Shown in pieces: positions 18,511 through 25,904 of a stretch of DNA of 64,000 nt. Location of the stretch: positions 2,852,001 through 2,916,000 of the forward strand of contig NZ_FNQB01000001.1 of assembly GCF_900107455.1 (NCBI RefSeq), in the 5' to 3' direction. Origin of the DNA: Asanoa ishikariensis. GTDB lineage: Bacteria > Actinomycetota > Actinomycetes > Mycobacteriales > Micromonosporaceae. The translations under genes and the position numbers were made by a program. Each line of letters opens with the position of its first letter. The first letter of the stretch is position 1. The notes beneath the pieces were generated by a model. That model did no database searches. It had not been told where the DNA came from and worked only from the letters and a program-made list of their open reading frames with translations.

Positions 18511-18810
18511 TCAGGCGTCCGTCGGCACGTCCGTGAAGTGTTCGACGAGCGGGGGACCGGCGAAGTACTGGCCGATCAGGCCGCGCCATTCGTTGAAGCG
18601 CTCCGAAGCGCGGAAGTTCTCCAGGTGGGCCTCGACGCTGTCCCATTCGACGAGCAGCACGAAGCGCGACGGTGACTCCACGCCTCGGGTCATGCGGATG
18701 GAGCGGAAGCCGGGCGTACCCCGGACGATCGGGTGGGCCTTCCGATAGGCGGCGGCGAACGCCTCCTCCTCGCCCGGCCTGATGTCGATGAGCGCAACCT
18801 CGAGGATCAT
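18511..18810 (-). CDS. Antibiotic biosynthesis monooxygenase (ABM) domain protein
   Basis: 99 residues forming a single ABM ferredoxin-like fold: MILEVALIDIRPGEEEAFAAAY, then TPGFRSIRMTRGVESPSRFVLLVEWDSVEAH and the HLENFRASERFNEWRGLIGQYF helix with its conserved hydrophobic face. Such proteins are cofactor-free monooxygenases or heme-degrading/quinone-handling dimers; many have no known substrate. ATG start at 18810; a further 28-codon extension upstream lacks similarity. Divergent from the terC leader. Confidence 0.87.
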   Translation of the reverse strand: MILEVALIDIRPGEEEAFAAAYRKAHPIVRGTPGFRSIRMTRGVESPSRFVLLVEWDSVEAHLENFRASERFNEWRGLIGQYFAGPPLVEHFTDVPTDA

Positions 18811-18952
18811 GGCCGGAAGCTTCCCACGACCCAACGGAGACACCCGAAACATCCTAGGACGGCGTACACGCAGTGTTATGTCGCACCAGATCACAGGTGA
18901 GTCGCGATGGTCGATGTGTCAAAACCGGGTCCGATGGGGGAGAATGGCGCTC

Positions 18953-19080
18953 GAGGAGGGGAGTATTCCCCCGCAGGCGTTGTCGTCAGCACGGCAGTCG
19001 CCCAGCGTGAGCTGGGCGTCGACCCGGCAACGTCGGTCGCCCGGCCTACCCAGGCCAGGCGATGGAAGAGACCTCCCGAC
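18953..19080 (+). promoter_or_regulatory. yybP-ykoY (manganese) riboswitch candidate before terC
   Basis: The order of conserved elements of the yybP-ykoY RNA is present: GGGGAGTA (18958-18965), GTCGTCA (18982-18988), a perfect stem CGCCCAGC/GCTGGGCG with GTGA loop (18999-19018), CCGGC (19024-19028), and the closing AGACCTCCC (19069-19077) able to pair with GGAGG at 18955-18959. Members of this class bind Mn2+ and turn on exporters, and are well known upstream of TerC-family genes. The terC ribosome binding site (GGAGG, 19127-19131) lies 47 bases downstream, so translational or transcriptional control is possible. The full non-coding stretch is 18811-19136. Confidence 0.75.
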
Positions 19081-19136
19081 AGTCACGACCCAGCACCTCG
19101 CCAGACGGCGATGTGGGCTGCCTGCCGGAGGTCTAT

Positions 19137-20159
19137 TTGAACGCGTCGTCTTTACACGTAACCCCGCTCGTCTGGGCCGTCACCCTCGTGGTGATGGTCG
19201 CGGTCTTGTTGGCCGACCTTTTGATCATCGGTCGACGGCCACATGAGCCGAGCATCAAAGAGTCGACGATCTGGGTTTCGATCTACGTCGGCCTCGCCCT
19301 GCTGTTCGGGCTGGGGCTGTGGTTCACATCGGGCGCCACCTTCGCCGGCGAGTTCTATGCCGGTTGGCTGACCGAGTACAGCCTCAGCGTCGACAACCTG
19401 TTCGTCTTCGTGATCATCATGTCGCGGTTCGCCGTGCCCAGACATCTGCAACAGGAAGTGCTGCTGGTCGGCATCATCCTGGCGCTGGTGATGCGTGGCG
19501 GGTTCATCGCCGCCGGGTCTGCGCTGATCAGCCAGTTCTCGTGGGTGTTCTACATCTTCGGCGCGTTCCTGGTCTACACGGCCATCAACTTCGCGCGCCA
19601 GGGTGAGCCTGAAGAAGAAGATTTCAAGGAAAACATCGTCATCCGGTGGGTACGGCGTGCCGTCCCGTTCTCCCGCGACTTTGACGGTGCCAAGCTCACC
19701 ACCCGGGACAGCATGGGCAAGCGTCTGTTCACGCCGATGCTGGTAGTGATGATCGCGATCGGCACGACGGACCTGATCTTCGCGCTGGACTCCATCCCCG
19801 CGATCTTCGGCGTGACCAAGGAGCCCTACCTGGTCTTCACCGCCAACGTCTTCGCGCTGATGGGCCTCCGGCAGTTGTACTTCCTGCTCGGCGGCCTGCT
19901 CGACCGGTTGGTCTACCTCAACATCGGCCTGGCCTTCGTGCTCGGTTTCATCGGCGTGAAGCTGGTCCTGGAGGCCTTGGCCGACAACAACCTGCCGTTC
20001 ATCAACGGCGGCGAGCACATCAGTTGGGCACCGCACATCCCGATCTGGCTGTCCCTGACAGTCATCCTGGGCACGCTGCTGATAGCGACGGTGGCGAGCC
20101 TGGCCAAATCGGCCCGGGACAAACGCAAAGGACGCGAGCTGACCAGCGTCGGCAGCTAA
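19137..20159 (+). CDS. TerC-family integral membrane protein
   Basis: 340 residues with about nine membrane helices. The TerC signatures are YSLSVDNLFVFVIIMSRFAVP and TTDLIFALDSIPAIFGVT, whose acidic residues lie within membrane segments and are thought to bind metal. TerC/Alx proteins export manganese or assist metallation of exported proteins. Translation starts at TTG 19137, with GGAGG five bases upstream; an upstream in-frame extension would run through the riboswitch. The riboswitch points to Mn2+ as the substrate. A perfect terminator follows. Confidence 0.92.
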   Translation: MNASSLHVTPLVWAVTLVVMVAVLLADLLIIGRRPHEPSIKESTIWVSIYVGLALLFGLGLWFTSGATFAGEFYAGWLTEYSLSVDNLFVFVIIMSRFAVPRHLQQEVLLVGIILALVMRGGFIAAGSALISQFSWVFYIFGAFLVYTAINFARQGEPEEEDFKENIVIRWVRRAVPFSRDFDGAKLTTRDSMGKRLFTPMLVVMIAIGTTDLIFALDSIPAIFGVTKEPYLVFTANVFALMGLRQLYFLLGGLLDRLVYLNIGLAFVLGFIGVKLVLEALADNNLPFINGGEHISWAPHIPIWLSLTVILGTLLIATVASLAKSARDKRKGRELTSVGS

Positions 20160-20168
20160 TGCGTAGTG

Positions 20169-20195
20169 ACGGCCCCCGCCAACGGCGGGGGCCGT
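20169..20195 (+). terminator. Terminator after terC
   Basis: ACGGCCCCCGCC and GGCGGGGGCCGT form a perfect 12-base stem with a 3-base loop, 9 bases after the terC stop. No long T-run follows, as is common at this GC content. Confidence 0.8.
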
Positions 20196-20224
20196 CTCGC
20201 ATGCCGGGGGGCGGAATGCTGAAA

Positions 20225-20255
20225 ACGCCGCTCCCGGCGTTGGCCGGGGCGGCGT
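20225..20255. terminator. Second hairpin between convergent terC and NlpC/P60 genes
   Basis: A 13-base stem with one bulged T (ACGCCGCTCCCGGC / GCCGGGGCGGCGT) and GTTG loop. It sits between two convergent genes and could end transcripts from either side. The rest of 20256-20420 shows nothing clear. Confidence 0.5.
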
Positions 20256-20420
20256 CCTCAGGTGTCGGTGTGCAGGTCGCCTCTCGGCGAGTGGCGCGAC
20301 GCGGCTCCAGCCTGACGGTATTCCGCGACGGCAATTTAGGTGAGGCCCGGGGACACTGAACACACCGACACTGATCACAACCACCGACCCGGCGAGACCA
20401 TTCCCCGGCGGCGGGGGAAC

Positions 20421-21410
20421 TCAGCCGACTACCCGGTGCGCCGCCACGAGGGTCGCCTCACGTGCCTCTGGCAGTGGCTCCTCCACCACCCGCCGCTGCG
20501 TGTAGCAGGCGTGCAGCATTCGCCGGGAGCCGGTCACGATGCCCACGTGGTGGATGCGGCGGCCGGGGCGGGCGAAGAAGTACAGGTCACCGGGGCGCTC
20601 CGAGCCCAGCGGCACCGAGCGGGTCGCGTCGGCCTGGTCGGCGGCGTCGCGGGGGAGCACCACCCCACAACGGCGCCAGGACAGGTGCACCAGACCGGAA
20701 CAGTCGATGCCGTACGCGGAGAGGCCGCCCCAGACATAGGGCACGCCGCGCAGTCTGGAGGCCACCTCGAGCGCTGCGGCGGGCTGGCCGAGAGTGGTCA
20801 CGTCGGCGGCCGCCACCCACATCAGTCCGTCGCCGGCGCCTACCGGCCACCAGCCGTCGACGAGCTCGCCCAGCGGCATCAGCCGAGTGCCGATCATGAC
20901 GTTGGCCAGCACCACCGGGCCGCCGGGCGTGGCGCGTAGGTCGGTCGAGGTCGCGTCGACGACAAGGGTGGTGTCGTCGCCCGCGGGGGTGTCACCGGAG
21001 CCCGCCTGGCTGAGCTGCTCCGCCGGGATCCATCCCGGGTAGCCGCGCCGGTCGCGTGCGCCGGGCTGCTGGAGCGCGACCACCCGGACCCAGCCGTCGT
21101 CGCGTACCTCGTCGACGCGGACCCGCTCACCCAGCAGAAGCTGGCTCAGCACACCGTCGCCGATCTGCTGCTCGGCCGACATCGACGCCACCCAGGAGGG
21201 GATGTCGGCGGTGCGCCCGAGCGCGCGGCTGTCAATCGGACGAACCGCGTCCGGTGTGGACCACAGTGTCGCGACGGCCACTCGCACCATCGCGTCGCTG
21301 CCTGCCCGCACCTCTCGCTGCCTGTCCGGTCGCACTCGCCCGCCCCCCGTCCGCACCGCCGACGGGGTCCCCACCCCTGTCAGCCAGGCTACGAAAGTCT
21401 TCGCCATCAC
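20421..21410 (-). CDS. NlpC/P60 (C40) peptidase, probable murein-peptide endopeptidase
   Basis: 329 residues. Bacterial SH3-like region in the middle (GERVRVDEVRDDGWVRVV, GYPGWIPAEQLS), then the NlpC/P60 domain with catalytic Cys237 (YGIDCSG) and His288 (HHVGIV). Architecture is that of YkfC-type gamma-D-glutamyl-diamino acid endopeptidases, which cut cell-wall peptides. No clear signal peptide, in keeping with a cytosolic recycling role. The true start may be the internal ATG giving MVRVAVATLWSTPDAV, about 40 codons in, since the first 40 residues look non-conserved. It follows the dipeptide epimerase gene on the same strand. Confidence 0.87.
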   Translation of the reverse strand: MMAKTFVAWLTGVGTPSAVRTGGGRVRPDRQREVRAGSDAMVRVAVATLWSTPDAVRPIDSRALGRTADIPSWVASMSAEQQIGDGVLSQLLLGERVRVDEVRDDGWVRVVALQQPGARDRRGYPGWIPAEQLSQAGSGDTPAGDDTTLVVDATSTDLRATPGGPVVLANVMIGTRLMPLGELVDGWWPVGAGDGLMWVAAADVTTLGQPAAALEVASRLRGVPYVWGGLSAYGIDCSGLVHLSWRRCGVVLPRDAADQADATRSVPLGSERPGDLYFFARPGRRIHHVGIVTGSRRMLHACYTQRRVVEEPLPEAREATLVAAHRVVG

Positions 21411-21494
21411 TCAATCGCCTGCTGCAACTCTCCTTCATTCTGCCCACATGGCCGACCCCGTTCGCCCGACTGGACAGTCGTTCCAGCTCATGAG

Positions 21495-21512
21495 ACCGAA
21501 ACACGTTTCGGT
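21495..21512. promoter_or_regulatory. 18-bp palindrome before the NlpC/P60 gene
   Basis: ACCGAAAC-AC-GTTTCGGT is a perfect 8+2+8 palindrome with an A/T-rich centre, unusual at this GC content. It lies between the epimerase stop and the NlpC/P60 start. It looks like a repressor site of GntR/LacI/TetR type; as a terminator it would lack a proper loop. Confidence 0.45.
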
Positions 21513-21546
21513 GACAACCAGCCAGGCGGCCCGGTGCAACGCGAGG

Positions 21547-22617
21547 TCAGGGCAAGCTCATCCCCAGCCCCGGCGCGTCCGGAAGGATCACGGCGCCCGG
21601 CTCGTAGGTCAGCCCGCCCACTACCGGCGAGCTCGCCAGCCACCAGGCGGCGTCCAGGTCGGCGACGGCGGTGGTCCCGTAGGCCGCGACCAGGCTCGCG
21701 GCCGCGCCCACCCCGACCGGGCTCTCCATCATCGTGCCGACGATCGTGCCCATGTCGTGCGCCTCGGCCAGCGAGAGCAGGGTGCGGGCCGGGCCGAGCC
21801 CGCCGCACTTGGCCAGCTTGACGTTGACCATGTCCGCGGCCCGGTGGCGGATCACGGTGACCAGGTCGCGGATCCCGTACACCGACTCGTCGGCGAGGAT
21901 CGGCACGTCCACCCGATCCGTGACCCAGCGCAGGCCCTCGATGTCGCGGTGGTGCACCGGCTGCTCGACGAGCTCCAGGTCGGCGCCAAGATCCTGGGCG
22001 GCGCGGATGATCCGGACCGCCTCCTTGGCGCCCCAGCCCTGGTTGGCGTCGAGCCGGATCCGCACTCCGGAGCCGGCCGCGGCCCGCACGTCGCGGATCC
22101 GGGCCAGGTCCGTCGCCGGGTCGGCGCCGACCTTGACCTTGAGCACCGTGAAACCCTCGGAGACCCGCGCCCGTGCGGCGTCGGCGACGCCGATCTCGTC
22201 GGCCGCGGTCAGCGTCACGTCGGTCGGCACCCGCAGGGCCGTGCCTCCGAGCAACCGCGCCAGGGGTACGCCGAGGCGGCGCGCGGCCAGGTCGTGCAGC
22301 GCGACGTCGACGGCCGCCTTGGCCGCCTCGTTGCCCGCGACGGCTCCGGCGGTCACCCGGGTGAGCGCGACGAGGTCGTCCGGGTCCCGACCGACCATCA
22401 GCGGCCGCAGGATGGACGCGACGCACGCCTCCGAGCCGGCCAGCGACGCCCCGGTCACCTGCCAGACCTGCGGCGCCTCGCCGAAGCCGGACAGGCCGTC
22501 GTGGTCGACGATCTCGACGATCAGCGTCTCCACCGACGTCGCCCGGCGCAGCGCCGTGACGAACGGCGTGTGCAGGGGGGCACGTACCCGATGGGTTCTG
22601 ACATCCTCGATCGTCAC
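21547..22617 (-). CDS. Dipeptide epimerase (L-Ala-D/L-Glu type), enolase superfamily
   Basis: 356 residues. Enolase-superfamily barrel with the KxK acid/base pair (VLKVKVG, Lys160 and Lys162), metal ligands Asp190 (RLDANQGW), Glu218 (ELVEQP) and Asp243 (ILADES), and Lys267 in VNVKLAKCGG. This pattern fits L-Ala-D/L-Glu epimerases, which convert the murein dipeptide after cell-wall turnover; a related muconate-cycloisomerase-like specificity cannot be excluded. The next gene downstream is an NlpC/P60 peptidase, mirroring the ykfB-ykfC pairing of Bacillus. Start GTG 22617 (VTIEDVRTHRV); another GTG three codons upstream. Confidence 0.86.
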   Translation of the reverse strand: MTIEDVRTHRVRAPLHTPFVTALRRATSVETLIVEIVDHDGLSGFGEAPQVWQVTGASLAGSEACVASILRPLMVGRDPDDLVALTRVTAGAVAGNEAAKAAVDVALHDLAARRLGVPLARLLGGTALRVPTDVTLTAADEIGVADAARARVSEGFTVLKVKVGADPATDLARIRDVRAAAGSGVRIRLDANQGWGAKEAVRIIRAAQDLGADLELVEQPVHHRDIEGLRWVTDRVDVPILADESVYGIRDLVTVIRHRAADMVNVKLAKCGGLGPARTLLSLAEAHDMGTIVGTMMESPVGVGAAASLVAAYGTTAVADLDAAWWLASSPVVGGLTYEPGAVILPDAPGLGMSLP

Positions 22618-22646
22618 GTAGGGCACCCTATCCGGAGGGGCTGAGA

Positions 22647-23459
22647 GTGACGGAAGGATCGTCCATGGCGGTGGAATGGTCGTTGTCGGGTGCGCCGAAC
22701 GCCCGTGACCTCGGTGGATACGTCGGGGCGGGTGGGCGCCTGGTCCGGTCCGGCGCCCTGATCCGGGCCAGCGGGCTGGGCCGGCTGGTCGACGAGGACC
22801 TGCCGACGCTGGGCAAGCTGGACCTGTCGTGCGTGGTCGACCTGCGCAGCGCGCACGAGATCGAGGTGGCACCGCCGGACCGGCTGGCCGGCGAGACGCG
22901 GGTCGTGCACATCCCGGTCCACGACCCCAGGCACCCGGTCTTCACGTACGTCTCGGCGGTGATGCTCGGTCATGACCTGTCCGCGTACGAGGCCCTGGCC
23001 CGCGAGGGCACCACCGGCGCGATGGAGGCGATCTACCGCTGGTTCGTCTCCGACCCGACCGCGATCGAGGCGTTTACCCGCGCCGTGCGGACCGTCGCCG
23101 AGTCGGACAACCTGCCCCTGCTGTTCCACTGCAGCGCGGGCAAGGACCGCACGGGCTGGCTGGCCGTGATCCTGCTGACCGCCCTCGGCGTCGACGCCGC
23201 GACGATCCGCGCGGACTACCTGCGCACCAACGACCTGGCCGACGGCGTCAACGAATCGATCATGGGTGCGATGCTCGTCCGCCGCCCTGGCCTGGACCTC
23301 GACGCGATCCGCCCCGTCCTGGAAGCGCGCGAGAACTACCTCGATGCCGCGTACGACGAGGTCGCCCGCCGGCACGGCGACATGGACACCTACCTGCGCG
23401 ACGCCCTCGGCATCGACGACGCCCTCAAGGCCGAGCTGCGGGAACGCCTGCTCGACTAG
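22647..23459 (+). CDS. Tyrosine-protein phosphatase (dual-specificity-like)
   Basis: 270 residues from GTG. The signature loop HCSAGKDRTGW gives Cys162 and Arg168 of the CX5R motif. The N-terminal NARDLGGYVGAGGRLVRSGAL and the DLRSAHE segment are typical of the MptpB/Siw14-like bacterial group (Y_phosphatase3), which act on phosphotyrosine or phosphoinositides. No signal peptide. Divergent from the epimerase with only 29 bases between starts; the stop overlaps by 3 bases that of the convergent beta-lactamase-like gene. Confidence 0.9.
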   Translation: MTEGSSMAVEWSLSGAPNARDLGGYVGAGGRLVRSGALIRASGLGRLVDEDLPTLGKLDLSCVVDLRSAHEIEVAPPDRLAGETRVVHIPVHDPRHPVFTYVSAVMLGHDLSAYEALAREGTTGAMEAIYRWFVSDPTAIEAFTRAVRTVAESDNLPLLFHCSAGKDRTGWLAVILLTALGVDAATIRADYLRTNDLADGVNESIMGAMLVRRPGLDLDAIRPVLEARENYLDAAYDEVARRHGDMDTYLRDALGIDDALKAELRERLLD

Positions 23460-24256
23460 CGCGCTCGCCAGGCGGCGGCCGACACCGCGGCGACCAGGGC
23501 GCAGGCCTCCTCGTCGGGCAGGGTCGTCGTGGTGCAGACCACCACCGTGTACGGGGGAGCGTCTCCCGGGAAGACCATGCCGGCCCCGTGCCGTACGCCG
23601 GTGATCCAGCCGTTCTTGTGTGCCACCCGGGTGCCTTCCGGCAGGCCGGCGACCAGGTCGTCGCGGTGCTCGTTGGCCTCCAGCAGCGCGAGCACCTCGC
23701 GCCGGGCCCCGGGCGGGACCAGGTCGCCGGCCACCACCGCGCCGAACAGCGCCGCCAGGTCGCCGGCGGTGACCCGGTTGTCGATGCCGGCGAGCCGGGC
23801 CGCCGCGTCCTCGATGCCGCGGGCGGTGACGCTGTGGGTGGCGCCGGCCAGCCGCCACACCTCGTTCACCGCCGGCAGGCCGACGGCGCCGACGCAGAGG
23901 TTGGTGGCCAGGTTGCCGGACCGGACGATCATCTGGCGGGCCAGGGCGCGCAGGGTGCTGGTGCCGCCCAGTAGCGCCCACGTGGCGGTGTCGCTGTCCT
24001 CGGCCGGGTCGTTGGCAAAGGGCTCCGCGCCCGGCAGCGCCGACTCGTGTCTGTTGTGGACAACCACCGGCGCGTCGAGGTCGAGCCCCGCACGGTGCAG
24101 GGCGACCAGCACGCCCACCTTCATCGTGCTCGCGGCGTAGTGCGTCGCATCGGCCAGCCGTGCGTAGACCGGCGGCCCGCCGACCGGCCCGACCCAGGCG
24201 GCGGCGGTGCCCGGCGCGGCGGCCAGCGCCTCGTCGACCTCGTCCCAGCTCTTCAT
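23456..24256 (-). CDS. Class A beta-lactamase-like serine hydrolase
   Basis: 266 residues. The serine active site STMK (43-46), an SGN motif (RSGNLATN) and KNG (HKNGWITG, in place of KTG) are all present in the right order. There is no signal peptide and the omega-loop glutamate typical of true class A beta-lactamases is not evident, so it may be an intracellular esterase or peptidase of the beta-lactamase2 family. ATG start at 24256; divergent from a methyltransferase gene. Confidence 0.85.
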   Translation of the reverse strand: MKSWDEVDEALAAAPGTAAAWVGPVGGPPVYARLADATHYAASTMKVGVLVALHRAGLDLDAPVVVHNRHESALPGAEPFANDPAEDSDTATWALLGGTSTLRALARQMIVRSGNLATNLCVGAVGLPAVNEVWRLAGATHSVTARGIEDAAARLAGIDNRVTAGDLAALFGAVVAGDLVPPGARREVLALLEANEHRDDLVAGLPEGTRVAHKNGWITGVRHGAGMVFPGDAPPYTVVVCTTTTLPDEEACALVAAVSAAAWRAR

Positions 24257-24328
24257 CGGGTCCGACGATAGTGTGCGCTCTCCGCGAACATCGGCCCACC
24301 CGCCCGGCCACGGGGTTAGCGTGCCGGG

Positions 24329-24997
24329 ATGACGGCCCCTCCCGCGTACGACGCCCACGCCGACTGGTACGAGGACTACACCGCCATCGCCTCGTCCTAT
24401 ATGGACCGGGTGCGCGTGCATCTCGCCGACCTGCTCGGTCCGGGCTCCGGGAGCTGCCTCGACCTCTGCTGCGGCGGGGGTGCGCACGCCGCGACGATCC
24501 GTGGGCTCGGCTGGACGCCGGTCGGAGTCGACCTGTCCCAGGGACAGCTCCGCTGGGCGAAGGGACGGCTCCCGGCCGTGGCCGGGGACGCGACCCGGCT
24601 GCCGCTGCGCGACGGGAGCGTGCCGGCCGTCGCCTGCGTGCTGGCCCACACGGACCTGCCCGACTACGCGGCGGTGCTGCGTGAGGCGGCCCGGGTGCTG
24701 GTGCCCGGCGGCCGGCTGGTGCACGTCGGGGTGCACCCCTGTTTCGTGGGTGCGTTCGCGGACCGCTCCGACGCCGACCTGATCACGATCAACACGCGTT
24801 ACGCCGAGACGGCGCGCACCTTCGACGCCTGGGCGCCGCACGGCGTGCGGGCCCGGGTCGGCGCCTGGCACGTGCCGCTGGCCGACCTGCTCAACGCCGT
24901 CGTCGACGCCGGGCTGCGGATCGACCGGGTGGCCGAGTCGAGCCCGAACGGGATCGCCGACACCTTCGCGTTCCGGGCCGTGCGGGTCAGAAGCTGA
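24329..24997 (+). CDS. Class I SAM-dependent methyltransferase
   Basis: 222 residues. SAM-binding motif CLDLCCGGGAHAATIRG, then PVGVDLSQGQLRWAKGR, GDATRLPLRDGSV and the post-strand-4 motif VLVPGGRLVHVGVHP. The N-terminal YDAHADWYEDYT is typical of Methyltransf_11 proteins. Substrate unknown. Overlaps the convergent lytic transglycosylase gene by 11 bases at its 3' end. Confidence 0.87.
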   Translation: MTAPPAYDAHADWYEDYTAIASSYMDRVRVHLADLLGPGSGSCLDLCCGGGAHAATIRGLGWTPVGVDLSQGQLRWAKGRLPAVAGDATRLPLRDGSVPAVACVLAHTDLPDYAAVLREAARVLVPGGRLVHVGVHPCFVGAFADRSDADLITINTRYAETARTFDAWAPHGVRARVGAWHVPLADLLNAVVDAGLRIDRVAESSPNGIADTFAFRAVRVRS

Positions 24998-25859
24998 GGC
25001 ACTCGCAGTTGGTCATCAGCGAGCGGACGTTGTCGACGTAACGCGGGTTGGGGATCACCAGGCCGTCGGGGGTGTCGACCGCTCCCGGCCCGAAGTTGTA
25101 GGCGGCGATCACCGCGTTGAGCAGGCACAGGTCCGAGTGGCTGGCACAGTCGGCGGCGTCGACCGAGTAGTCGCTCTCGAAGTAGGCGTCGCCGAAGTAT
25201 TTGATCAGCCAGGCCAGGTAGTTGGCGCCGAGCTGGGCGTTGTCGCGGTAGGCCTTGATGTCGTAGCTCTTGTCGAACCGCTGGTTGACGAAGGCAGCGG
25301 TGTCCGCCATGACCTGCATCAGGCCGATGCCGCCGTCGCAGGCGATGATGTTGGACTGCCAGCCGCTCTCCTGCCAGGCGGTGGCCTTCACCAGGTTGAG
25401 CGGCACCTTGATGCTCGGCGCGCTGGTCGGCCAGTAGGTGATCGCCGCGGCGTCGGTCAGCGCGATCTTGACGTTGGCCTGGCTGGCCCGGGCACCCTCG
25501 TAGCGGGGCCGGGTGCAGCCTGCCTGGTTCGGCGGCGGCTTCGGCGGGAGCTTCTCCGTCGTCGGGCGGCGGGGCGGGCTCTTCTTGGTGCCGGTGGGCC
25601 GGGGGCGTGGCGACGGCGGGACCTTCGTGGGCAGCGCGGCGGGCGCGGCACCGAGGCCCGTGGCGGACTTCGGCTCGGCGTCCTCGGCGTAGTCGTCCCA
25701 GGTGTTGGCGCCCTCGTCGGTCGTGGTCGTCGACGCCGCGTTCTCGACACCGCCGCCGGTCTTCTTCGCCGGGCCGTCACCCTGCGCACCGCAACCGGTC
25801 GCCACCAGCGCCAGAGCCACCGCACAGACCGCGATCGAAAGACGACGTGACCGTCGCAT
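24987..25859 (-). CDS. Lytic transglycosylase lipoprotein
   Basis: 290 residues. Signal peptide RRLSIAVCAVALALVATGCG with a lipobox-like Cys23, then a long Pro/Lys/Thr-rich linker (about 40-110), then an SLT domain: WQESGW with the likely catalytic glutamate, GGIGLMQVMADTAAFVN, LGANYLAWLIKYFG and AVIAAYNFGPGAV. It would cut the glycan strands of peptidoglycan at the outer face of the membrane. Two cysteine pairs near the C-terminus (DCASHSDLC, NCEC) may be disulfides. ATG start; stops 11 bases inside the convergent gene. Confidence 0.9.
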   Translation of the reverse strand: MRRSRRLSIAVCAVALALVATGCGAQGDGPAKKTGGGVENAASTTTTDEGANTWDDYAEDAEPKSATGLGAAPAALPTKVPPSPRPRPTGTKKSPPRRPTTEKLPPKPPPNQAGCTRPRYEGARASQANVKIALTDAAAITYWPTSAPSIKVPLNLVKATAWQESGWQSNIIACDGGIGLMQVMADTAAFVNQRFDKSYDIKAYRDNAQLGANYLAWLIKYFGDAYFESDYSVDAADCASHSDLCLLNAVIAAYNFGPGAVDTPDGLVIPNPRYVDNVRSLMTNCECLSF

Positions 25860-25904
25860 CGCACCTCCCCGTGACGGGGGGACGCTATCAGCCGGAGTGG
25901 CTTC

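Noticed and set aside
19152-20384. A 410-codon minus-strand frame opposite terC
   Set aside because: It is antisense to the TerC helices and has no recognisable domain.
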